Counted from the first letter of the stretch, positions 1 through 5,306 are shown. The stretch: DNA of 6,596 bases from Candidatus Zixiibacteriota bacterium (GCA_003641415.1 QNAG01000154.1:1-6596), one strand, 5' to 3'. Made by a program: numbers and translations. Notes: generated from the sequence alone by a model not told the origin.

Positions 1-1
1 C

Positions 2-583
2 GTATGGAAAGAGAAACGATACGTTGGTTCCCATGACCCGCTGATTTCCAAGAAGCTATTTGACCAGGCTCAGTCTATTCTGACAAGAGGTAATCGTTCC
101 AGGGAGACCAAGAGGGGATTCGCGTTTGCTGGGCTTGTGAAATGCGGGTTGTGTGGATGCGCCATGACACCTGAGGTCAAGAAGGGCAAGTACATCTACT
201 ACCACTGCACACAATACAAGGGATCGTGTGACAATGTCTACATTCGTGAGGAGAAGCTGGCAGAGCTTTTGGCTGACGTTGTCAAGCAGGTTCAGATCGG
301 CGATGACGCGGTGGAAGATATCAAGCGCGCACTGCTCGAAAGCCAGAAGGACAAAGTAGACTATCACACGGCGTCTGTTGAATCATTGCACCTGCGTTAT
401 CGTCACGTTCAATCACTGCTTGACCGAGCTTACGAGGACAAGTTGAGCGGCAAAATCTCGGAGGATTTTTGGCAGCGGAAGTCCGCGGCGTGGGAAGATG
501 AAATGGTAGATATCCGGTTCAAGATCAAAGCCCACGAGTCAGCAAACCTGAACTACTTCCAAGTCGGCACAGAGATTCGCTAA
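2..583 (+). CDS. Large serine recombinase, C-terminal part (5' end outside window; frame ends at a premature TAA)
   Basis: A site-specific DNA recombinase of the large serine (resolvase/invertase) family that integrates or excises mobile elements. The frame is open from base 2, giving 193 visible residues; the catalytic N-terminal domain lies outside the window. Residues 8-27 (VGSHDPLISKKLFDQAQSIL) match the end of the recombinase DNA-binding domain. A zinc-ribbon follows with Cys48, Cys51, Cys69 and Cys76 (CGLC ... HCTQYKGSC). Residues ~78-185 are a long charged helical region (LYEDKLSGKIsEDFWQRKSAAWEDEM type), the coiled-coil segment that family members use in synapsis. The GTG at 137 is internal, not a true start, because the homology begins before it. 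The frame closes at TAA 581-583, earlier than usual: the conserved C-terminal block follows in the same frame. Activity is therefore doubtful. Family assignment is firm; the element it belonged to cannot be seen. Confidence 0.88.
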   Translation, partial: VWKEKRYVGSHDPLISKKLFDQAQSILTRGNRSRETKRGFAFAGLVKCGLCGCAMTPEVKKGKYIYYHCTQYKGSCDNVYIREEKLAELLADVVKQVQIGDDAVEDIKRALLESQKDKVDYHTASVESLHLRYRHVQSLLDRAYEDKLSGKISEDFWQRKSAAWEDEMVDIRFKIKAHESANLNYFQVGTEIR

Positions 584-757
584 CTCGCTAACTCCGCACA
601 TGGTATGTTTTTGCAACAGGACAGACATGAACAGAGGAAACTGCTTGATTCGCTACTATCGAACTGCACTTTCAATCGCGGAACTCTTTGTCCCACATAC
701 AATAAACCCTTTGACATACTCGCCAAAGGGTCTAAATTACAATCTATGCGGGGTTGA
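584..757 (+). pseudogene. Detached C-terminal tail of the serine recombinase, same frame after TAA 581-583
   Basis: Reading on in the same frame past the TAA gives LANSAHGMFLQQDRHEQRKL, then LLDSLLSNCTFNRGTLCPTY, then NKPFDILAKGSK and a TGA at 755-757. From memory, large serine recombinases end in a block of the form ILELA..AY.LF..Q...EKR.LLDFLLSNCT...G.L.PTY.KPFDLLA, so this is the missing end of the protein. The codons CGC TAA stand where the family has a Leu-Glu-like pair. The stop lies in a perfect 8-bp tandem repeat, TCGCTAAC twice (577-592), so a local templated change is a plausible cause. No ribosome binding site or credible start precedes this part, and it is unlikely to be made separately. 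Other short frames across this region are shadows. Confidence 0.8.
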
Positions 758-773
758 CGAGACTCGAACTCGC
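749..773 (-). other. tRNA/tmRNA 3'-end remnant, candidate attachment site
   Basis: On the minus strand 773-757 reads GCGAG-TTCGAGT-CTCGT: a five-pair T-stem (one G-T wobble) around a canonical seven-base T-loop. CAACCCC (756-750) follows at exactly the position of a 3' acceptor strand, then a G (749) as discriminator. The next bases are CAT, so CCA is not encoded. No matching GGGGTTG 5' acceptor strand, D-arm or anticodon arm is visible on either side, so this is not a complete tRNA. It overlaps the last codons and TGA of the recombinase frame. Duplicated 3' ends of tRNA or tmRNA genes are common att sites beside integrases, which is the best explanation; chance resemblance is the alternative. 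Confidence 0.45.
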
Positions 774-834
774 AGTAGGTGAAACGTTTTATTTGACCAT
801 CCCTCTGCGTGATCCTGATCGCTCAATTTGTTTG

Positions 835-1284
835 TCAGTCATAGGATAAGCGAGTCCTTTCATCAACTAATAATTCCGGTTGAATAATTTTTTGCCACTC
901 AGCATTTTCCCATGTTCCCAACTGTTCATGCATAGTAAGGTACTTCTGAGGTATAGGATGAGTGCCATAAACAACTTCAAGGCCATATTTTGTCTTAATA
1001 AAATTATAGAAATAGGTGATATAAGGACATGGAGGATAGCCCACGATTAATCCGGTGGCAAGATGTATTGCATCGGCTCCGTTTCCCTTCATTTCCTCAA
1101 CAGCATATTCAATATTACCACCGGGACACCCATCGCAAGTGGTATACCCGACAACTTCAACTTCCATATTCCCATACCTGCTAAACGCACCTTCTCTGTT
1201 CCGCAATGACCTGAAGCATTTTCCACCTGCACACCTGCGATATCGGTCACAGATGATTATACCGATTTTTGTTTTTTCTTTCAT
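835..1284 (-). CDS. CGGC-domain cysteine-rich protein
   Basis: A 149-residue protein that I assign to the CGGC domain family (a putative metal-binding domain named for a central Cys-Gly-Gly-Cys); no biochemical role is established that I can name. It shows the family opening KIGIIICDRYRRCAGGKC (Cys12, Cys18, Cys23), then GAFSRYG..EVEVVGYTTCDGCPGG with the central pair Cys50/Cys53, here CDGC rather than CGGC. HLATGLIVGYPPCPYI follows with His74 and Cys86, then YGTHPIP. There is no signal peptide or membrane segment, so it is probably cytosolic. The frame extends 14 codons upstream, but ATG at 1284 is chosen because GGAGGT (1293-1288) sits three bases before it and the family begins there. It ends with TGA at 837-835. 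It is a lone minus-strand gene, 168 bases from the next gene upstream. Its length is normal for the family and it appears intact. Confidence 0.82.
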   Translation of the reverse strand: MKEKTKIGIIICDRYRRCAGGKCFRSLRNREGAFSRYGNMEVEVVGYTTCDGCPGGNIEYAVEEMKGNGADAIHLATGLIVGYPPCPYITYFYNFIKTKYGLEVVYGTHPIPQKYLTMHEQLGTWENAEWQKIIQPELLVDERTRLSYD

Positions 1285-1287
1285 GTT

Positions 1288-1293
1288 ACCTCC
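1288..1293 (-). promoter_or_regulatory. Strong Shine-Dalgarno of the CGGC-domain gene
   Basis: The minus strand reads TTGGAGGTAACATG. This strong ribosome binding site fixes the start at 1284 rather than at the longer open frame reaching 1326, which has no such site. Confidence 0.7.
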
Positions 1294-1376
1294 AACTGAA
1301 AAAGGATATATGAAACAAATTGACAACCTTGAAAAATCTATAACGATCTAATGACCAAATAATCCGTTACTTCCTG

Positions 1377-1418
1377 CAGAGCGAAGCAACACGTAAAATA
1401 GTTGGCTTCAGCGCTTTG
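1377..1418. repeat. Bulged imperfect hairpin, attC-like
   Basis: Plus-strand arm CAGAGC-GAAGC-AAC (1377-1390) pairs with GTT-g-GCTTC-agc-GCTTTG (1401-1418) across a 10-base loop. That gives 14 pairs, one of them G-T, with all extra bases (one and three) on one arm. One-sided extrahelical bases are a hallmark of integron attC sites, and the minus-strand arm GTTAACAAAGCGCTGAAGCC resembles a typical attC left half. It lies about 35 bases beyond the DUF3795 TAA, where a cassette would carry it. Against this, the outer boxes (GTTA/TAAC) are not RYYYAAC/GTTRRRY in the right sense, and only one such site is seen. It could instead be an ordinary RNA hairpin. Confidence 0.35.
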
Positions 1419-1452
1419 TTAACTGCTTTGTACATTCCAACATTAAATACTT

Positions 1453-1602
1453 TTACTTTGGTTTTGTATACCAATGTTTTTTCCCATCAAGAAATTTATC
1501 AATTCCGTTTTTTCTGATTATTTTTAAGTTCTTGACATGGGCTAAACCATGATTTGCTTTTAACTCATCCAATTTTTTACATGTTTCAAATTCATCACAG
1601 AG
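1453..1602 (-). pseudogene. C-terminal tail of the DUF3795 gene, in frame beyond TGA
   Basis: Past the TGA the same frame reads LCDEFETCKKLDELKANHGL, then AHVKNLKIIRKNGIDKFLDG and KKHWYTKPK, ending with TAA at 1455-1453. That is 49 further codons and would make a 152-residue protein, a usual length for the longer DUF3795 members. From memory these have EGCWECDEFETC at this place, so the TGA replaces a Trp (one base from TGG) and the next codon, CTC, is also unlike the usual Glu. Explanations, in the order I favour them, are nonsense mutation, UGA readthrough, and selenocysteine. No convincing SECIS-like hairpin is visible just after the TGA. A general UGA-to-sense code is unlikely because the CGGC gene ends naturally at TGA. 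Confidence 0.78.
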
Positions 1603-1911
1603 TCAGCACCCTTCAATTTTCTTCTTCTGGGCGCATTTTCTTATTTTGCAAAATGGATTACCCCCATTACCTCTACAAGCGTGCTTACACCGAAGTTTTA
1701 CCATACCCCCAAGAATACTATAACATTGTGCGTAGTCCTTAAACATACTGAAAAAAGATAATTCAGACAGAACTTCTGCCGTTTTATCAAATCTAACACT
1801 TCGCAATTCCTTTCGTAGATCTCTTGCCAAATCAGCAATCCTACCAGTGTAATTTGGGCATTCTCCGCAATATAAACCACAATATGAAATAAGTTCTTTG
1901 TCATTTACCAT
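1603..1911 (-). CDS. DUF3795 cysteine-rich protein, N-terminal part up to an in-frame TGA
   Basis: A small cysteine-rich protein of the DUF3795 type, a presumed metal-binding family of unknown function common in anaerobes. The start MVNDKELISYCGLYCGECPNY is the family signature, with Cys11, Cys15 and Cys18. A helical middle follows (IADLARDLRKEL...FDKTAEVLSEL), then a second cluster with Cys63, Cys75, Cys79, Cys88, Cys93 and Cys102 (CKHACRGNGGNPFCKIRKCA...IEGC). It has no signal peptide. The ATG at 1911 has no clear Shine-Dalgarno (GATTATTAA precedes it), but it is at the normal family start. The frame stops at TGA 1605-1603, directly after Cys102 and inside the C-terminal Cys motif; the expected remainder lies beyond in the same frame. 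A 102-residue product would lack part of its metal site. Confidence 0.75.
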   Translation of the reverse strand: MVNDKELISYCGLYCGECPNYTGRIADLARDLRKELRSVRFDKTAEVLSELSFFSMFKDYAQCYSILGGMVKLRCKHACRGNGGNPFCKIRKCAQKKKIEGC

Positions 1912-1949
1912 TTAATAATCTTTTATCTTACACAGTTAATATTCAAATT

Positions 1950-1981
1950 CACTTACCGCTTTGTAGCGCAGCGGGAAAGTG
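1950..1981. repeat. Inverted repeat between the DUF3795 and NifX-like genes
   Basis: CACTT-a-CCGCT (1950-1960) pairs with AGCGG-ga-AAGTG (1970-1981) across a nine-base loop. It lies about 40 bases past the stop of the NifX-like gene on the minus strand, so it could be a weak terminator, but only a short AATTT follows, not a real U tract. It shares CGCTTTGT with the attC-like hairpin at 1377-1418, but the structure is otherwise different. Confidence 0.35.
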
Positions 1982-2018
1982 GTCCAGTGCAACGATTTTA
2001 TTAAACAGCTGTGAATTG

Positions 2019-2420
2019 CTATAATTCTGGTATAGTATCAAACGTCTCACCATTTTTTCTTCTTGCGGTATGTTCATATATTTCATGGAACGACTTACAT
2101 AGTATCATTAGTACATCTGATATCTTCTCGGCTTCCACAACTACAGGTTGGTATTTTGTTTTTTTTGCAATCCTTATGAAATTTGGGCTCTTCTGTCGAG
2201 CGACAAGAACATCTGAATCTTTGATTATATTAATAATTTCATTCATTTTCTCGGTTTTTGCATGCCCCATATTTATTGCGATATTAACCCTTTTTTCTAC
2301 AAACATATGTTCTAAATTCTCGAGAAGATCATAAATGAAAAAATACTCGGTATCGCCCATGTGGGTTTTGGCAACATTCTCGCCATCATTCGATCCTATA
2401 CATAGTCTAATTTTTTTCAT
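2019..2420 (-). CDS. NifX/NafY-like dinitrogenase iron-molybdenum cofactor-binding domain protein
   Basis: A 133-residue single-domain protein resembling the NifX/NafY/MTH1175 family, whose members carry or bind metal-cluster cofactors such as FeMo-co precursors. It opens with MKKIRLCIGSNDGENVAKTH, then MGDTEYFFIYDL. This follows the family pattern of a first beta strand, the (S/T)DDG...V..HFG.A.YF.IY turn, here with His20-Met21-Gly22, and a strand. GHAKTEKMNEI (Gly52-His53) and a helix come next, then DSDVLVARQKSPNF and YQPVVV, equivalent to the usual D.V...G.G...(A)L...GI.V alternation, and an amphipathic C-terminal helix. There is no signal peptide. ATG 2420 has AAGGA four bases upstream (GAGAAGGAAAAC). 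It has no nitrogenase or NifB gene near it, so a nitrogen-fixation role is not supported; many orphans in anaerobes have unknown cofactor roles. The match is divergent, so it is called from pattern only. Confidence 0.65.
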   Translation of the reverse strand: MKKIRLCIGSNDGENVAKTHMGDTEYFFIYDLLENLEHMFVEKRVNIAINMGHAKTEKMNEIINIIKDSDVLVARQKSPNFIRIAKKTKYQPVVVEAEKISDVLMILCKSFHEIYEHTARRKNGETFDTIPEL

Positions 2421-2506
2421 GTTTTCCTTCTCAATCTACAACAACATACATTAGGGTAAAGACCTCATACTGTTGATTATTTTTTCTTATAATATCATTA
2501 ATTCGA

Positions 2507-2550
2507 CAATTGGGCATTAAAAAAACATCCCAATTGGGGGGGGAAAAAAA
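2507..2550. repeat. Perfect 8-bp inverted repeat followed by a G8A7 tract
   Basis: CAATTGGG (2507-2514) and CCCAATTG (2529-2536) are perfect inverted copies around a 14-base A-rich loop. Eight G (2536-2543) and seven A (2544-2550) follow immediately. Read on the minus strand this is T7C8 running into the hairpin, with no U tract after it, so it is not a normal terminator. The homopolymers are in non-coding DNA upstream of the NifX-like gene and are prone to slippage. Confidence 0.5.
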
Positions 2551-2570
2551 TAAAGCGGGGATACAAGACA

Positions 2571-2606
2571 AGTTCATTAACTATATTATCACAAACGAAA
2601 TGAACT
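2571..2606. repeat. Inverted repeat AGTTCATT ... AATGAACT in the intergenic region
   Basis: Perfect 8-bp arms (2571-2578 and 2599-2606) flank a 20-base AT-rich spacer. It lies in the 300-base gap (2421-2720), which has no credible gene on either strand and otherwise holds only the other inverted repeats listed. It could be a protein-binding site or chance in AT-rich DNA. Confidence 0.3.
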
Positions 2607-2652
2607 AACATACCACAGACAGAATAAAACTCGCACAGATTGACAGTATTCA

Positions 2653-2692
2653 GCAAAAGAAACTTGAGTAGCGATTTACAATTCGCTACTCA
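2653..2692 (-). terminator. Intrinsic terminator of the S9 peptidase gene
   Basis: On the minus strand, 29 bases after the peptidase TAA, TGAGTAGCGA (2692-2683) pairs perfectly with TCGCTACTCA (2674-2665). It is a ten-pair stem with an eight-base loop, followed by AGTTTCTTTTG (2663-2653). Stem, loop and U-rich tail fit a rho-independent terminator closing the peptidase transcript. Confidence 0.7.
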
Positions 2693-2720
2693 TGATTATC
2701 TATGGTGTTTCGTTCATGTC

Positions 2721-4712
2721 TTATTTCATCACATACATCATTGTAAAGACATAATTAGTGGCGAGATCGTGGATTACTTGCGCTTTGACAGAGGCGCCAT
2801 GCCCCGCTTCAGTTTCCTCGAAATACCATACCGCCTTACCTAGCCTGGAAAGGACATAAGCAAATCTTCTTGGATCCGACGGTGGTACACGGGGGTCGTT
2901 AAAACCACCGGTTATCAAAATGGGCCGTGAAAGATTTTCGGCATAATACAGTGGCGCCAGTTTACGATTGAGATCTTTTCCGACCGGACCGTATTCTTTT
3001 TCCCACGATGGAATGAAAATAGGATTAGAGTTGAGAATCGTGTGATCCGGTTCAGAAACACCGACTTCTGAAACGATGCAGGCAAATTTCTCAGGGCATT
3101 GGGTTGCCAACCAATTAACTGTATAACCCCCGTATGATGCACCCCATATGGCAATTTTATCAGGGTTGGACCATCCTTCATCAATTAAATAGTCAATAGC
3201 TCTTTCAGCATCGTTTAAGGCGTCAAAACGTTTCTCTAAATTGTCTGCTTGTTCATAGGAAGGACCGTAACCTGAAGAACCACGCACATTAGGCAACATG
3301 TAAATAAACCCTTTGCTAAGTGCAAATGCCATATTGCGCTGGAAATGTGGCCGGCTCTGACCTGCAGGGCCACCATGATAGTTCACAATAGCCGGGTTGG
3401 TACCATCTTTTTTGGCACCAGAAGGGATATATATGAAAGCTGGAATTTCGGTGCCATCTTTAGATTTATACTTAATCAAATCAACCTTTATATTCGAGAA
3501 ATCAAACCCGAATGTTGAAATAGAAGCAATTTGTTCAAGTTTGTTATCACCCAAATCAAACTTATAGGCTGCTGGTGGAGTTTTTGGAGTTGAAAATGTA
3601 AGAATAACTTCACCCTTTTCATTGCTGGATACTCCAGAAATGACTCCGATTTCAGGTTGAGGAGTAGCAATTGCCGAACCATTGACATCAACACATGCCA
3701 GTTCCGAGTAACCGTCCTTATTAAGAACTACAACTGCGATACCTGTTTTCCGCTCAAAAGCAAAGTCATCTATTTCCATTTTTGGGTCGTAAATGACCTT
3801 AGATTCTTTGGGGTTTGCCGGGTCAATAATACACATCTTCATGTATTCATCACCTGTCGATTCGACAGAAGTATACGTGACGATCTGCCCATCATTGGTG
3901 AAACTAGCACTATAGTAGATGCTTGTATCAGATAGTTCCGTCATCTTGTTGGCGGCAACATCGTACAACAATAGCTGACTTTCAAAAGCAGAGAAGCGTC
4001 TTATCACAGCCATCTGTCCTTTATAATAGTCGGTAGGGAAGAAAACACCCGGTTCGGTATAGAGCGTGTCAAGACGCAACTCGGAGATAGTGTACTTGCA
4101 GATTTGGATAGTTTTTTTATCGTAGGTATAAAGGTAGAAAACATCAGGATTATCTTCGTCGAAAATGCTGCCACTATAACTAACAGTTCGGCTAACCAAC
4201 AGTGGGTGAAAGCTTCCACTGCGAGTGAAATACCAGAGATCATTCATTTCATCGCCGTGCTTGCCAACACTGACTAGAACGTAATCGCCTGAAGGATGTA
4301 CTGAATAGCCACTAATAGTATATCCTTCCTCTGTCCAGTTGTTAGGGCTTAACTGAACCGGCCAACCCATCGGTTTATCCATATAAAAAAGCGCTGCACT
4401 TTCGCCAGTAATGCGCATCAGAAAGTAAATTCTTCCGGTGTTGTCGATTTTTGAATCGCTTACATAATCTATCCCCAATAGAAAAGACAGATCACTTACT
4501 GTTGGTTGCCATAGTTCCGATGATTGTATTTTCTCAGTAGTGACAGCATTGGTACTGTCAATAAAAGCTAAAATCTTGGATGTGTCGGTCAACACCCAGG
4601 GATCTATTTCTTTAAGTACCTTCTCGATTTTCGCTGAATTCTGTGCGAAGGCGGTTAAAAATGGTATTGCCAGTAACAGCAAAGCAGTTGTAATAATTCT
4701 TGAAATCATCAT
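2721..4712 (-). CDS. Exported S9-family serine peptidase (dipeptidyl-peptidase / acylaminoacyl-peptidase type)
   Basis: A 663-residue prolyl-oligopeptidase-family enzyme that releases short N-terminal pieces from peptides. Residues 1-23 are a signal peptide (IITTALLLLAIPFLTAFA, likely cut before Gln24), so it acts in the periplasm or outside. Residues ~70-395 form a beta-propeller of WD40/TolB-like blades (YSVHPSGDYVLVSVG, SASFTNDGQIVTYTS) that gates access. Residues ~405-663 are the alpha/beta hydrolase: oxyanion-region HGGP (446-449), RGSSGYG, nucleophile Ser526 in GASYGGY, Asp606 in NDPRVPPSD and His638 in AGHGAS. All three catalytic residues are present and the length is normal. LITGG replaces the more usual HG before the Asp, with no obvious effect. 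GGAGG lies three bases before the first ATG and six before the second (4709), so translation may start at Met2. The exact specificity (DPP IV-like or acyl-peptidase) cannot be read. It has its own promoter-like box and terminator and appears monocistronic. Confidence 0.93.
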   Translation of the reverse strand: MMISRIITTALLLLAIPFLTAFAQNSAKIEKVLKEIDPWVLTDTSKILAFIDSTNAVTTEKIQSSELWQPTVSDLSFLLGIDYVSDSKIDNTGRIYFLMRITGESAALFYMDKPMGWPVQLSPNNWTEEGYTISGYSVHPSGDYVLVSVGKHGDEMNDLWYFTRSGSFHPLLVSRTVSYSGSIFDEDNPDVFYLYTYDKKTIQICKYTISELRLDTLYTEPGVFFPTDYYKGQMAVIRRFSAFESQLLLYDVAANKMTELSDTSIYYSASFTNDGQIVTYTSVESTGDEYMKMCIIDPANPKESKVIYDPKMEIDDFAFERKTGIAVVVLNKDGYSELACVDVNGSAIATPQPEIGVISGVSSNEKGEVILTFSTPKTPPAAYKFDLGDNKLEQIASISTFGFDFSNIKVDLIKYKSKDGTEIPAFIYIPSGAKKDGTNPAIVNYHGGPAGQSRPHFQRNMAFALSKGFIYMLPNVRGSSGYGPSYEQADNLEKRFDALNDAERAIDYLIDEGWSNPDKIAIWGASYGGYTVNWLATQCPEKFACIVSEVGVSEPDHTILNSNPIFIPSWEKEYGPVGKDLNRKLAPLYYAENLSRPILITGGFNDPRVPPSDPRRFAYVLSRLGKAVWYFEETEAGHGASVKAQVIHDLATNYVFTMMYVMK

Positions 4713-4744
4713 ATTCCTCCGACTAACAAATATAACTTTCTACA

Positions 4745-4763
4745 ATTATAGCCTTCTAAAGGC
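4745..4763 (-). promoter_or_regulatory. Candidate promoter and operator of the S9 peptidase gene
   Basis: A perfect TATAAT (4750-4745 on the minus strand) stands 32 bases before the ATG, leaving room for a short leader of about 25 bases. Directly abutting it upstream is a 13-bp palindrome, GCCTT-TAG-AAGGC (4763-4751), within what would be the spacer, a usual operator position. No good TTGACA-like -35 is visible at 17 or 18 bases, so the promoter may be weak, activator-dependent or use another sigma factor. Confidence 0.4.
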
Positions 4764-4768
4764 AGTAG

Positions 4769-5107
4769 CTTTATGCTCCTACCAACAGAACAATAACTTA
4801 CCAAGCCATTAATAATCATGCAATAAAAAACCTCACTTCCGAGGAAACTGTTTCAAACCTCCAGGTTTTATTGCTCAGCAATGACGTCGGAGAGGACTGC
4901 CCCTTAGCTGGTACGGTTTCTGTAGTGGCTTCAACTGATCTTAGTTGCACTGGTACCGACGCTGAGGGTTGGGAACAGCTAAATATCGATGGTACCTGGA
5001 TCATAGCTGCTGTGGTCAATGGCAATGGGACTGTGACTATAACTGTCAGCGATGGTACGACTACCTGGCAGGAAACAAAAGAGCTTGATTGTGGTCCACA
5101 GGTGTAG
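4769..5107 (+). pseudogene. Start-less C-terminal remnant of an unidentified secreted protein
   Basis: I do not recognise the family. The frame is open from 4769 (after TAG 4766-4768) to TAG 5105-5107 and looks coding from about 4830. It reads TSEETVSNLQVLLLSNDVGE, then DCPLAGTVSVVASTDLSCTG, TDAEGWEQLNIDGTW and a Thr/Val-rich beta-strand end, TVTITVSDGTTTWQETKELDCG. Three cysteines and the small-residue beta pattern suggest an extracellular Ig-like or lipoprotein C-terminus. There is no in-frame ATG or GTG, and the TTG at 4871 has no Shine-Dalgarno and lies inside the coding-like stretch. Upstream frames close at once. It lies head-to-head with the peptidase gene, so the N-terminus was probably lost at a rearrangement junction near 4770-4830. 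The alternative is a small gene with an unusual start. Confidence 0.45.
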
Positions 5108-5220
5108 ACTTGACTTATTGAGTGTAATACAAAGATGTAATTGCAACAAAGAAAGAGAAATTATCGCATAGGGCATTTGTTGTCGCTATAATTTCCCGTT
5201 CTTTGTATGAATAGTCCAAA

Positions 5221-5260
5221 ATATTTTAGAGGATGACACAAGGTCACCCTCTAAGAATAT
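5221..5260 (-). terminator. Long hairpin, likely terminator of the C1A peptidase gene
   Basis: TTAGAGG-a-TGAC (5226-5237) pairs with GTCA-c-CCTCTAA (5243-5254) over a five-base loop: eleven pairs with one mismatch. ATAT copies extend it at both outer ends (5221-5224, 5257-5260). On the minus strand it lies about 50 bases past the peptidase TAA and runs out into AAAATATTTT. It also lies about 115 bases past the remnant frame on the plus strand and could serve both directions. A smaller repeat, AGCGC/GCGCT (5265-5284), adjoins it with CTCTTTTT on the plus strand. The rest of 5108-5306 holds no gene that I can see. Confidence 0.5.
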
Positions 5261-5306
5261 CTGCAGCGCATATTATACAGCGCTACATCTCTTTTTCAAT
5301 AACCTA

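Noticed and set aside
707..730. CCCTTTG/CAAAGGG inverted repeat as a terminator or crossover site
   Set aside because: It lies within the recombinase tail codons (KPFDILAKG) and has no T tract after it, so coding constraint and chance explain it.
600..782. Plus-strand 60-residue frame ending in GVDETRTRSR
   Set aside because: It overlaps the recombinase tail in another frame. Its DETRTR end is the usual artefact of reading through an antisense tRNA T-arm.
781..835. Possible 5' half of the tRNA on the minus strand (a GATCACGCAG segment resembling an anticodon arm)
   Set aside because: No T at position 33, no D-arm and no GGGGTTG acceptor strand could be found, so a complete tRNA is not supported.
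1055..1351. Plus-strand 98-residue frame opposite the CGGC gene
   Set aside because: Shadow of the CGGC gene, which has family motifs and a strong ribosome binding site on the other strand.
1597..1605. Selenocysteine as the firm explanation of the TGA
   Set aside because: No convincing SECIS-like hairpin is seen right after it, and the family has Trp, not Cys, there as I recall. Kept only as an open alternative.
2011..2334. Plus-strand 107-residue hydrophobic frame opposite the NifX-like gene
   Set aside because: The apparent membrane segments are an antisense artefact of the AT-rich NifX-like gene, and it has no ribosome binding site.
4816..5025. Minus-strand 69-residue frame
   Set aside because: The plus-strand frame here has the protein-like composition, and the minus-strand reading has no motif or start signal.
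5187..5192. TATAAT on the plus strand as a promoter
   Set aside because: No -35 match at proper spacing and no plus-strand gene downstream.
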